A stretch of DNA of 12,782 bases, taken from positions 1 through 12,782 of the forward strand of contig CAMFJO010000004.1 of the NCBI GenBank assembly GCA_945956945.1. Reading direction: 5' to 3'. Below the pieces are notes generated by a model. It saw nothing but the letters and a program-made list of their open reading frames with translations. It had not been told where the DNA came from and made no database searches. How positions within the stretch are numbered: position 1 is the first letter of the stretch; every line of letters begins with the position of its first letter. Made by a program: the position numbers and the translations under genes. This document shows, piece by piece, positions 1 to 7,552 of the stretch. The DNA is from an uncultured Legionellales bacterium (lineage in GTDB: Bacteria; Pseudomonadota; Gammaproteobacteria; UBA1113).

Positions 1-53
1 CCTGTGGGCCGTCATGGCGCGGCGCTACGCGTCTCGCAATGACGGCCCACAGG
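1..53. repeat. Long imperfect palindrome (stem-loop) at window edge
   Basis: Positions 1-15 and 39-53 are perfect 15-bp inverted arms. Pairing continues inward, with two mismatches and one G-T pair, to a three-base loop near 26-28. It is far more GC-rich than its surroundings. It lies downstream of the minus-strand universal stress protein gene, so it could end that transcript, but the sequence that would show a T tract is outside the window. On the minus strand it contains CGTCATTGCGAG, which resembles dispersed palindromic repeats I recall from other intracellular proteobacteria. The repeat-family link is inference; the palindrome itself is directly visible. Confidence 0.7.
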
Positions 54-97
54 GAACAAATATTCTAACAAACTTAACTCAGATCGCTATTGGTTGT

Positions 98-529
98 TTA
101 CTCAGTTTGAATTTTAACGGTTAACACATCGCAATGGGCTTTGTGTAAAATACCACCGGCATTAGAACCCAACAAACGGCCTAAACCATGTTTCTCATGA
201 CTGCCGACGACGATGAGATCGACGCCTAATTCTTCAGCTTTGCTAAAAACTTCCATGGCAGGATTGCCAATCACTAAAACTTGGCGATCTGCTGGAATAT
301 TGAGTTTCGCAGCAATTTTCTTCATTTCTTCTTTAGCGGTATCAACCAATTCGCGTTCTACATCGGCAACCCCTAAATAACCACTGGCATAAGCCGGTAA
401 AGATTCAACAACATGCATCATGGTTAATTTAGCACCAAATTTTGCCGCCAAATCTAAGGCACGATGCGCTGAGATCAGGCTATGCTCGCTTAAATCGGCA
501 CAGAACAGAATATGGTTATACTGGGACAT
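98..529 (-). CDS. Universal stress protein, UspA family
   Basis: This 143-residue protein is a single Usp domain, the usual size for the family, which consists of cytoplasmic dimeric stress-response proteins. It starts with the typical first strand (HILFCADLS, residues 6-14), has MMHVVE near 37-42, and ends with the conserved segment from IVVGS (106-110) through LLGSNAGG (119-126) to DVLTV (134-138). In ATP-binding members the loop reads G-x2-G-x9-G-S/T. Here G109 is followed by SHE and G121-S122 comes one residue too early, so the motif is imperfect and the protein may be closer to UspA itself, which is not a strong ATP binder. A GGAG ribosome-binding site at 539-542 lies nine bases before the ATG and supports the start. 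It is a single gene, divergent from the secreted-protein gene. Which Usp paralogue it is cannot be told. Confidence 0.93.
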   Translation of the reverse strand: MSQYNHILFCADLSEHSLISAHRALDLAAKFGAKLTMMHVVESLPAYASGYLGVADVERELVDTAKEEMKKIAAKLNIPADRQVLVIGNPAMEVFSKAEELGVDLIVVGSHEKHGLGRLLGSNAGGILHKAHCDVLTVKIQTE

Positions 530-613
530 AGTAAGAGGCTCCTAAATAAGTTAGTAACAGCAATATAGTATTGTTAGCGGCGCTATCTTAATCTTAAAAC
601 ACCGATAGAGCCG

Positions 614-643
614 TTAGCAGTATCAAGTGACTCATAGTATAAT
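614..643 (+). promoter_or_regulatory. Candidate sigma-70 promoter of the secreted-protein gene
   Basis: A perfect TATAAT at 638-643 has TTAGCA at 614-619 (four of six matches to the -35 consensus), with 18 bases between them. Transcription would start near 650, just before the stem-loop at 655-676. No mapped start is available, so this is a consensus match only. Confidence 0.5.
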
Positions 644-654
644 ACAAGATATAG

Positions 655-678
655 AAAAAGATCGCCAGATCTTTTTTT
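655..678 (+). other. Leader stem-loop followed by seven T
   Basis: Positions 655-663 and 668-676 form a nine-bp stem with a GCCA loop, running into a T tract at 672-678. Most pairs are A-T. It sits between the candidate promoter (614-643) and the start of the secreted-protein gene. It could therefore be a 5' stabilising hairpin, a weak attenuator, or a terminator for transcripts crossing the region. The minus-strand side also has a T run, so direction is not decided. Confidence 0.45.
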
Positions 679-720
679 GCCCAAAAAAAGAGCATTATGA
701 GTAATTTAGGGGTTCACAAA

Positions 721-1269
721 ATGAGTAAGATGCGTTATTTTCTATTATTAACTGTATTTATGGTTTTTAAGGCCACTGCAGCAGGCTCTATGGTGGCGAC
801 AGATAAGGTTGCTGTTCATTTATCCAAAGCCATAACGGTTTTAAAAGCGCAAGGAATTCAAACTGTTGTTCTACCCACTGTCGTTCCTGCGCCGACAGCG
901 AATGCACATTATTTCATTTACGCAGAATTGAAACCGAACCGGGTGGATTATGTGCTGTCTTTTGATAATACGGAAAAATGTGAGGGCGCGCATTATTGCA
1001 ATGCCGGTAGTCTCAGCACTGAAATTCAGGGGAATCCTCTCATTTATTTTGACAATCAAAATCAAGAGATCACTGAAAAAATTATCATGAAGAAAGGCCA
1101 TGCAGTCTATTATACGCCGAGTCACGCCATGGGGGATTTTTGGCCAGGCCGTGTAGAATGGCGTTGCGGGCCAACCTTGTATACCTTGAGCTGGGCTTTG
1201 CCGGCGGGCGATGAAAAAGCGGCTTTATTGAAAATGGTGGACTCTATGTGGGATTCGGCTTGTTTGTAA
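721..1269 (+). CDS. Uncharacterised secreted protein with four cysteines
   Basis: I do not recognise this family. The chosen start (182 residues) gives a classic Sec signal peptide: a basic MSKMR n-region, a hydrophobic core (YFLLLTVFMVF) and a probable cleavage after ATAA near residue 21. An upstream in-frame ATG at 697 would add eight residues before it. That start is less likely, because the 721 ATG has AGGGG at 708-712 with eight-base spacing while the 697 ATG has only a weak purine run. The mature part has four cysteines, at about residues 87, 93, 149 and 181 (CEGAHYC, WRCG and the C-terminal SACL), enough for two disulfides in an oxidising periplasm. Aromatic and Gly-rich stretches near 125-155 suggest a compact beta-rich fold. 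There is no lipobox and no catalytic motif I can name. Neighbours give no functional hint: usp is divergent and fumC is convergent. Confidence 0.8.
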   Translation: MSKMRYFLLLTVFMVFKATAAGSMVATDKVAVHLSKAITVLKAQGIQTVVLPTVVPAPTANAHYFIYAELKPNRVDYVLSFDNTEKCEGAHYCNAGSLSTEIQGNPLIYFDNQNQEITEKIIMKKGHAVYYTPSHAMGDFWPGRVEWRCGPTLYTLSWALPAGDEKAALLKMVDSMWDSACL

Positions 1270-1291
1270 GATCTCTGGCTTAGGCGAGAAG

Positions 1292-1312
1292 TGCAGATAT
1301 TCAGTATTTGCA
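1292..1312 (+). other. Small stem-loop downstream of secreted-protein gene
   Basis: TGCAGATA (1292-1299) pairs with TATTTGCA (1305-1312), eight pairs including one G-T, around a five-base loop. No T tract follows (the next bases are GAAAAAG), so it is not a standard intrinsic terminator. It begins 22 bases after the stop codon and may protect the 3' end or be chance. Confidence 0.25.
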
Positions 1313-1327
1313 GAAAAAGCACGTCTG

Positions 1328-1456
1328 TGAGAACGTCCAGATTTGAATGCAGGTTGCACGAAAAAGGCAGATAAAAAAACGGAGTTGACTTGAGCGTCAA
1401 TGAGTATTTTTTATCTGCCTTTTTCGTGCAAGATGCGTCAAATCTGGGCGTTCTCA
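1328..1456. repeat. Large inverted repeat, probable bidirectional terminator
   Basis: The arms are 1328-1378 and 1407-1456. From outside inward they pair over 8 bp, one G-T position, 10 bp, an asymmetric internal loop (8 and 7 bases), then 24 perfect bp. The 28-base central loop holds a further 5-bp hairpin (1385-1389 with 1396-1400). The inner stem GGCAGAT/ATCTGCC is flanked by A and T tracts on both sides, which suits termination of both convergent genes. About 42 paired positions is much longer than a normal terminator, so a MITE-like element or an RNase III target is also possible. The outermost three bases on the right (1454-1456) are the complement of the TGA that would end intact fumC. 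Confidence 0.75.
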
Positions 1457-2844
1457 GGGATGGGTCATTTCTTCGGGTCTAACAGCCTTATCAAATTCTT
1501 CAGCGGTTAAAAATCCCAATTTCACCGCAGCTTGTTTGAGTGAGGTATTTTCCACAAAAGCGGTATGGGCAATTTAGCGGCTTTGTCATAACCAATGATA
1601 GGATTTAAGGCCGTTACCAACATTAAGGAATTTTCGACATAAAATTGCAATTGTTTTTCGTTGACTTCTAAGCCATCAATACAGAATATTTTAAAATTAT
1701 GGCAACTGTCTTTCAGCAGTGTCGCAGATTGTAAGAAGTTATAAATCATCAGAGGTTTATAAACATTTAATTCAAAGTTACCTTGGGTGCTGGCAAAAGC
1801 GATGGCGGAATCATTGGCAATAACTTGTATGCACACCATGGTCAATGCTTCACACTGAGTCGGGTTAACTTTCCCGGGCATGATAGAAGAACCAGGTTCA
1901 TTGGCGGGTAAAATTAATTCACCTAAACCGCAGCGAGGACCTGAGCCTAACCAGCGAATGTCATTGGCAATTTTCATAAGAATGGTCGCAACGGTACGCA
2001 AGGCGCCACTTGCCATCACCAAACCATCATGCGCAGCCAGCGCAGCAAATTTATTGGGATCGGAGCTAAAAGGCAAGCCAGTTAATTGATCAATCTCTTT
2101 TACAGCCTGTTCAGCAAATTGTGGATGGGTGTTTAGTCCCGTACCCACCGCGGTGCCGCCAATGGCCAAGGGGTATAAATCCTTTAGAGTGTTTTCTACA
2201 TATTCTATGCCATGATCTAATTGCGCCACATAGCCAGAAAATTCTTGTCCCAGCGTTAAAGGGACAGCATCTTGCAAGTGAGTCCTGCCAATTTTAATCA
2301 AATGTTGATAGGCCTTTTCTTTTTCAAAAAAACTTTTGCGCAGAGCCTTTAAGGCAGGCAATACACCATTGTGTATACTGCAGGCTGCGGCGATGTACAT
2401 GGCGGTAGGAAAAGTATCATTAGAAGATTGTGACATATTAACATCATCATTAGGATGAATGGGATCCTTGCTGCCCAATACACCACCCGCTATTTCAATG
2501 GCGCGATTGGAGATAACTTCATTGATATTCATATTGGTTTGTGTACCACTACCGGTTTGCCACACGCTTAAGGGGAAATGATCGTCTAATTTTCCCGCTA
2601 AAATATCATCGGTGGCTGAATGGATCAGCTTTGTCTTTTCTGGAGATAATTTACCGAGGCGTTCATTGGCTGAAGCCGCGGCTTTCTTTAAAATAGCAAA
2701 AGCATGAATGAGTTCTTTGGGCATGCGTTCATTGCCGATGGCAAAATGGTGTAAAGAGCGCTCAGTTTGCGCACCCCAATAACGATCACTTGCGACTTCT
2801 ATTGTCCCCATGCTATCTTTTTCTGTACGTGTTTTTGGATTCAT
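1454..2844 (-). pseudogene. fumC: Class II fumarate hydratase, frameshifted near its C-terminus
   Basis: FumC interconverts fumarate and malate in the TCA cycle as a soluble, iron-independent tetramer. Family motifs are intact: [10 protein letters not shown] (97-106), [14 protein letters not shown] (130-143), the RTHLQDAVP segment with the catalytic-type His189, and the signature [11 protein letters not shown] (318-328) with the Ser pair and Lys325. After [11 protein letters not shown] (414-424) the frame goes wrong, and translation ends at 1522 after 16 unrelated residues (440 in total). Inserting one base at the T triplet 1573-1575 (AAA in the coding strand) restores a normal tail, with segments such as [18 protein letters not shown], ending in TGA at 1454-1456. 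The repaired protein is 463 residues, close to the 467 of E. coli FumC. An AGAGGA ribosome-binding site at 2854-2859 supports the start. A sequencing error in a short homopolymer is a real alternative; if so, the gene is intact. It is divergent from glnE. Confidence 0.9.
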
Positions 2845-2944
2845 GAAGTTTTATCCTCTGTCTATATGAATGGACAAAACGATAGCATAAGCACTCTAAA
2901 AACGCAACAATTTTGGACATATTTTAAGGTCTGTTTACAACAAT

Positions 2945-5809
2945 ATGGATACCCTGCCAACGCTATTGCACGATAAAGGTTTGGTCCTTAAGGCCCTGTG
3001 GTCTAAATTGCCTGAAAGTGCGTCTTTGAAAGACAATGTTTTTTTTAATCAAAGTGCTACGACAGTATGGTCTTACAGTGATTATGTAGCGACGGTCAGC
3101 CTGCAGCGGCCAGCAGTACTCGTGGATCTGTTTATCAGCGGTGATATTGAACGCGTCCCCCACCAGGAAGATTATCAGCGTGCCTTAGAAGATGTCGTGG
3201 CACAAAACCCTTCCCTCGAAACTTTGATGCAGGAATTACGCCGTTTGCGAACGCGTGAGATGGTACGTCTTGTGTGGCAACGGGTCATGGCATTACAAAA
3301 TCCCAGAGATATTGCGCGCTTAATCAGCGAGTTTGCACAAGCCGTATTGAATGTCACGATTGACTATCTCAGCCGTTGTCATTATGCGCTATATGGTATG
3401 CCAATGGATAAAAACGAAGAACCTTGTACCTTATATGTTCTGGGCTTAGGAAAATTAGGGGGCTATGATTTAAATTTTTCTTCTGACATTGATATTGTTT
3501 TTACCTATTTTACACCACACCATTGGCAAGGAACGCGAAAGGAGTGGGATCCTAATCAATATTTTTCGAAACTGGTACAAACGGTGGTAAAGGTTTTGAG
3601 TGAAGTGACCGCAGATGGCTTTGTTTTTAGAGTAGATTTGCGATTGCGTCCTTTTGGACAAAGCGGTCCAGTGGTGATGTCTTATACTGCGATGGAACAA
3701 TATTATCAGCAGCATGGTCGCGAGTGGGAGCGTTATGCCTTGATCAAAGCGCGTGTTCTGAATAAAGGCCCTATGGAAGAAATAGAAATGTTGCAATCAC
3801 TACTACAGCGCTTTAGTTATAGACGGTATGTAGATTATTCAGTGATAGAAGCACTGCGTAAATTAAAGGGATTAATGGATAAACAAGTACAAGAAGACGC
3901 TGCCATAAACGATATTAAGCTGGGAAGGGGAGGCTTAAGAGAAATTGAATTTATCGTGCAAACTTTTCAGTTATTAAAAGGGGGCAAAGACAAACGTTTA
4001 CAAACTCCCAGTTTGTATAAGGCTATGTGCATTATTGCTCAGGAAGGATGGTTGCCTTCAGCGCAGGTAACACAATTAAGAGAAGATTATGATTGCTTAC
4101 GTAGTATGGAAGACAGTTTGCAAATGATAGGAGATAGACAAACGCAGTCTTATCCCACCCTGTTGCTGGATCAAATGCGTTTGGCTTGGATAATGGGCTA
4201 TGCGAGTTGGTCTGATTTGATGATTGCCCTGGAACCTTTACGAGTCAGAGTAAGTTCGCAATTTGAATCATTGTTTTTAATCAAAGGGCAACGCGAACCC
4301 ACAACCGATTTGCATACAGATTATTTTTTTAAATTATGGAGTTTACAAATCTCATTTGCCGATTGGGCACGGCATGAAAATAAAGATGAAAGCATCGACT
4401 GGGCGGCGCTAACCGCCACACTCACCGCATTTAGAAATAGCCATATCTTTGTGCATTTGTCTAAAGAAGCACGTCTGCGCTTAGATCAGTTAATGCCGCT
4501 TGTTTTGGCGGTGGTGGTTCAAGAAACAACGCCCGATTTATATTTACAGCGATTTTTAAAAGTGATTGCGGCGGTGGTCAGACGCAGCACCTATTTGTCT
4601 TTACTCATAGAAAATAAAAATGCGCTTTTTCATCTGATTCAATGTTGTGGACAGAGTGTGTGGATGAGCGAACAATTGGCACAGTATCCTATTTTGCTGG
4701 ACAGCCTTTTGGATAGACGGCTATCTTTATTATCTTTAGATCAGGCCGGATTGGAAAGTCGATTAGAACAAGCCTTATTGGCGATTCCTGAAGAGGATAC
4801 TGAGGCGCAGTTAGAGATATTAAGGCAAATTAAAAACGAATACACCTTACAAGCCGCAATGGCGTATTTAACCACGCAAGATGACGATGATAGCTTAAGT
4901 ATTCGCCTAAGTGAAGTGGCTGTTGCTTTTTTAAATGTGGTTGCGCGGCTCGCTTGGAGATGGGTTAGGGAGAAATACACCCTTCACGATGTGAATGACG
5001 CCAGCTTACCCCCTTGGGCTATTGTGGCATATGGCACTTTAGGGGGAAGAGAAATGGGATTTCAATCGGATTTGGATTTGGTATTTTTATATGATAATGG
5101 AGCAGCACATGGCTTGGAGGTAGCCACTCAACAGCAACGAGCTGAATATAGCTACCAATGGGCACGTCGCGTTGTCTATTGGCTGGAACTAAAAACTTAC
5201 AATGGGCATTTGTATAAAGTGGATACTGCCTTACGGCCCTCTGGAGAAGCGGGGCTATTGGTGAGCGATATCACGCATTTTGCGACCTATCAAATGACAC
5301 ACGCGTGGTTGTGGGAACATCAAGCCCTATTACGTGCTCGTGTGGTGGCAGGCAATACTGAAATGGCAGCACAATTTGCTCGAATTCGCCATCAGGCTTT
5401 AGCGCGTCCTAGGAACTTGGCTTCTTTAAGACAGGATATACTGGCAATGCGCCAGCGTATGTTAAACCATACGCCCCCCTGCCCGGCAGAGAAATTTGAT
5501 CTCAAACAGGGCGTGGGCGGCCTCATTGATTTGGAATTTATGATACAATTCCTCGCTTTGAGCGCTTTAACGGCAGAGGTGGATCCTTTATCGATGACCA
5601 GCCATCGACAGTGGTTGCAATGGGTGGGAGACTTGGGTAAAATAAGCACAGAAACAGTGCAGCGGCTGCTGATCATAGAGCGTCTTTATCGCCGACAGTT
5701 AAATCAGGCATCGCTGCAGAATAGGCCGCTGTGGGTGAATGATGCTATATTGGGTGAAGAGCGCGCTATAGTGCAGAATTTATGGCAGATCTTATTGCTA
5801 AGAGGTTGA
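2945..5809 (+). CDS. glnE: Bifunctional glutamine synthetase adenylyltransferase/adenylyl-removing enzyme
   Basis: GlnE switches glutamine synthetase off by attaching AMP to it and back on by phosphorolytic removal, under PII (GlnB) and glutamine control. The 954 residues match the ~946 of E. coli GlnE. The N-terminal adenylyl-removing half has GLGKLGG (167-173), NFSSDID (177-183), RVDLRLRPFG (229-238) and WERYALIKAR (261-270). The C-terminal adenylyltransferase half has YGTLGG (696-701) and the metal-binding SDLDLVF with Asp709 and Asp711. The family usually has Lys in the second glycine motif (GKLGG); here it is Thr698. No other ATG, GTG or TTG lies in frame between this ATG and an upstream stop at 2897. 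The ribosome-binding site is poor: TAAGG at 2925-2929 is 15 bases away. It heads a tight plus-strand cluster, with the next gene starting two bases after its stop. I see no strong promoter in 2845-2944. Confidence 0.95.
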   Translation: MDTLPTLLHDKGLVLKALWSKLPESASLKDNVFFNQSATTVWSYSDYVATVSLQRPAVLVDLFISGDIERVPHQEDYQRALEDVVAQNPSLETLMQELRRLRTREMVRLVWQRVMALQNPRDIARLISEFAQAVLNVTIDYLSRCHYALYGMPMDKNEEPCTLYVLGLGKLGGYDLNFSSDIDIVFTYFTPHHWQGTRKEWDPNQYFSKLVQTVVKVLSEVTADGFVFRVDLRLRPFGQSGPVVMSYTAMEQYYQQHGREWERYALIKARVLNKGPMEEIEMLQSLLQRFSYRRYVDYSVIEALRKLKGLMDKQVQEDAAINDIKLGRGGLREIEFIVQTFQLLKGGKDKRLQTPSLYKAMCIIAQEGWLPSAQVTQLREDYDCLRSMEDSLQMIGDRQTQSYPTLLLDQMRLAWIMGYASWSDLMIALEPLRVRVSSQFESLFLIKGQREPTTDLHTDYFFKLWSLQISFADWARHENKDESIDWAALTATLTAFRNSHIFVHLSKEARLRLDQLMPLVLAVVVQETTPDLYLQRFLKVIAAVVRRSTYLSLLIENKNALFHLIQCCGQSVWMSEQLAQYPILLDSLLDRRLSLLSLDQAGLESRLEQALLAIPEEDTEAQLEILRQIKNEYTLQAAMAYLTTQDDDDSLSIRLSEVAVAFLNVVARLAWRWVREKYTLHDVNDASLPPWAIVAYGTLGGREMGFQSDLDLVFLYDNGAAHGLEVATQQQRAEYSYQWARRVVYWLELKTYNGHLYKVDTALRPSGEAGLLVSDITHFATYQMTHAWLWEHQALLRARVVAGNTEMAAQFARIRHQALARPRNLASLRQDILAMRQRMLNHTPPCPAEKFDLKQGVGGLIDLEFMIQFLALSALTAEVDPLSMTSHRQWLQWVGDLGKISTETVQRLLIIERLYRRQLNQASLQNRPLWVNDAILGEERAIVQNLWQILLLRG

Positions 5810-5811
5810 GG

Positions 5812-5985
5812 ATGAAAGAAGTAAGACATTATGATATTGATGAGAGTGATTTGCCTTTGTGCTGCCCCTTGCCACGTTTGGCATTATGGGATCAGCATCC
5901 TCGTGTGTATATCCCTATACGTGCTGGCGAAGATGCCGTGTGCCCCTATTGTGGAACGACATTCACGCTGAAAGAAACAGCATAG
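5812..5985 (+). CDS. Small CHCC zinc-finger protein
   Basis: This 57-residue protein matches the zf-CHCC family (related to the mitochondrial NDUFS6 zinc domain). Likely zinc ligands are Cys18 (or Cys17), His29, Cys44 and Cys47, in the pattern LCCP, DQHPRVYIPI, CPYCGTTF. The molecular role in bacteria is not known to me. The ATG at 5812 is chosen because AGAGG at 5801-5805 lies six bases before it. An upstream in-frame ATG at 5782 would lie inside the end of glnE and add ten residues without family similarity. The gene starts two bases after the glnE stop, so translation is probably coupled. Its own stop overlaps the ribosome-binding site of the next gene. Confidence 0.88.
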   Translation: MKEVRHYDIDESDLPLCCPLPRLALWDQHPRVYIPIRAGEDAVCPYCGTTFTLKETA

Positions 5986-5994
5986 GGGTTTTAC

Positions 5995-7497
5995 ATGTTT
6001 GCTTATCTAGAAAAGTTGTCGCAACGTCAGATTTGTATTGGCGCCGTAGGCTTGAGTTTTTTGTTCTCTATTCTTAATTATGGATTATTTCCCAGTGTCG
6101 GCACAGATGGTATTTTATATTTGCGTTGTGCTGCGGCCTACGATCAGAGCGGTCTAAAAGCCGCGATGGCATTGTACCCTTGGCCATTTTATTCCATCAT
6201 GATTGCTTACATTCACCAATTAGGTCTGTCCTATGCCAATGCGGGCCGTCTCTTAGACGCACTATTGCAAGCATGGATGATCTTTTTCTTCCTACGCATT
6301 ATTTTCCATTTTCGCGCTGCTTCAGCGCGCATCGGTTTTTGGGCTCTGTTGTGTATATTGTGCTATAGTACTTTTAATGCCGAGCGTAGTATTTTATTAC
6401 GTGATTTTGGCTATTGGGCTTTTTATTTGACGTCACTCTGGAGCCTGCTCGAGTTCTTAAAAACAGAAAAACAAGGGTACTTGGGGTTATTCGGTTTTAG
6501 TATATTGATAGCCATACTGTTTCGAGTAGAAGGTGTTATTATTGCCGCAGCGTCTATTATGCTGATTTTTTTCATGCCCGGGCAATCATTTTCAAATCGT
6601 ATTCGCAATGGCTTTTTAATGGCCTGGCCTTTCTGGCTGGGCGCAGCATTATTTTTAGTGATAGGCAGCCATCATTTGTATGGAGGAGGGCGTTTACAGG
6701 AAATTTATCATTATATTACCGATGGGGCCACGGTATTATTGCACAATAAAACGCAAGCAATCACCCTGATGAATAAGGCATTGAACCCGTATTATCCCTT
6801 TATTTCAACATCAAAAATGTATTTTAGTATGTTGGTGGGATATTTCATCTATAAGATTATTTTAACCACTGGTATTGGTTATAGTATGTTGGCGGTATAT
6901 GGATGGGTTAAAAAAGCATTGACTTTAACCTCTAAAGAAAAAATATTACTCTATGGTTTGATGATAGTGCAAATTATCATGCTGGTTATCTTTTTGATCA
7001 ATAATCTCTTTTTGACTGTCCGCTATGTGTTAGCCTTGAGTTTACTTATATTATTATGGGTTCCTTTTGGTTTAGAGCAGATTTATCAAAAGACAATGGC
7101 TCTGACCCAGCGAAGATGCCGCGTAAGCATGATCATTGTGCTGGGAGCATTCTTTATTTTCAGTTTACTGTACAGCGAGGTGCATATAGGGGCTTCCAAA
7201 CAGTATGTCTCTGATGCCGCACAATGGCTAGAACAACGGGTAGGTGTCAACGATCGTATTTTGGTGAACGATCCGGGAGTGCTGTATTGGGTTAAAGGGG
7301 CTATTTCTACCTGGGATGAAGATTTAAAGCATTTAGAGGATGAGACAGATTGCCAATTTTCCACCTATCGCTATGTGGCCATTAAATTTCGCCATCAGAG
7401 GAATCCTTTAGAACATTGTTCCAATATAACCTTATTGCAGTCCTATCACAATGAGCGGGGAGATACGGTGAATATTTATAGCGTCAATAGACCCTAA
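5995..7497 (+). CDS. Polytopic membrane protein, GT-C/GT39-like glycosyltransferase
   Basis: The 500 residues contain roughly ten hydrophobic segments, for example about 14-31, 93-106, 114-125, 141-153, 163-175, 181-194, 207-224, 280-300, 319-340, 344-360 and 377-393, followed by a soluble C-terminal part. Several features resemble GT-C enzymes that transfer sugars from lipid-phosphate donors: an Asp in the first external loop (GTDGILYLR, 36-44), RDFGYW (136-141), FRVEG (176-180), and RY at 343-344. The C-terminal segment AQWLEQRV with DRILVNDPGVLYW (409-432) is also typical. The acceptor is unknown; LPS, another envelope glycan or a protein are all possible. AGGGG at 5984-5988, overlapping the stop of the zinc-finger gene, lies six bases before the ATG. 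It is probably co-transcribed with glnE. A multi-span protein of another kind cannot be excluded, because assignment rests on short motifs. Confidence 0.72.
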   Translation: MFAYLEKLSQRQICIGAVGLSFLFSILNYGLFPSVGTDGILYLRCAAAYDQSGLKAAMALYPWPFYSIMIAYIHQLGLSYANAGRLLDALLQAWMIFFFLRIIFHFRAASARIGFWALLCILCYSTFNAERSILLRDFGYWAFYLTSLWSLLEFLKTEKQGYLGLFGFSILIAILFRVEGVIIAAASIMLIFFMPGQSFSNRIRNGFLMAWPFWLGAALFLVIGSHHLYGGGRLQEIYHYITDGATVLLHNKTQAITLMNKALNPYYPFISTSKMYFSMLVGYFIYKIILTTGIGYSMLAVYGWVKKALTLTSKEKILLYGLMIVQIIMLVIFLINNLFLTVRYVLALSLLILLWVPFGLEQIYQKTMALTQRRCRVSMIIVLGAFFIFSLLYSEVHIGASKQYVSDAAQWLEQRVGVNDRILVNDPGVLYWVKGAISTWDEDLKHLEDETDCQFSTYRYVAIKFRHQRNPLEHCSNITLLQSYHNERGDTVNIYSVNRP

Positions 7498-7530
7498 ATA
7501 GAAAGGATTGCATAAGTGGGGGTAGTATAT

Positions 7531-7552
7531 AACCCAATACAACTTGGTTTTT
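7531..7552. terminator. Weak candidate terminator between convergent genes
   Basis: AACCCAA (7531-7537) can pair with TTGGTT (7544-7549) with one bulged C around a six-base loop, and a T tract covers 7548-7552. It lies in the 53-base gap between the convergent GT-C-like gene and xseA. The stem is short, so the call is tentative. Confidence 0.3.

Noticed and set aside
697..720. Upstream ATG of the secreted-protein gene (190-residue version)
   Set aside because: The ATG at 721 has a better ribosome-binding site (AGGGG, eight-base spacing) and gives a normal signal peptide. The extra eight residues would spoil the n-region.
1122..1400. Minus-strand open frame over the secreted-protein gene and part of the inverted repeat
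   Set aside because: It is antisense to a better-supported gene, has no family resemblance, and its composition reflects the hairpin sequence.
2767..2976. Plus-strand open frame spanning the fumC-glnE gap
   Set aside because: It overlaps the fumC 5' end antisense and the glnE start in another frame, has no recognisable domain, and GlnE is already full length without it.
5782..5811. Longer start for the zinc-finger gene inside glnE
   Set aside because: It adds ten residues without family similarity, while the ATG at 5812 has AGAGG at six-base spacing.
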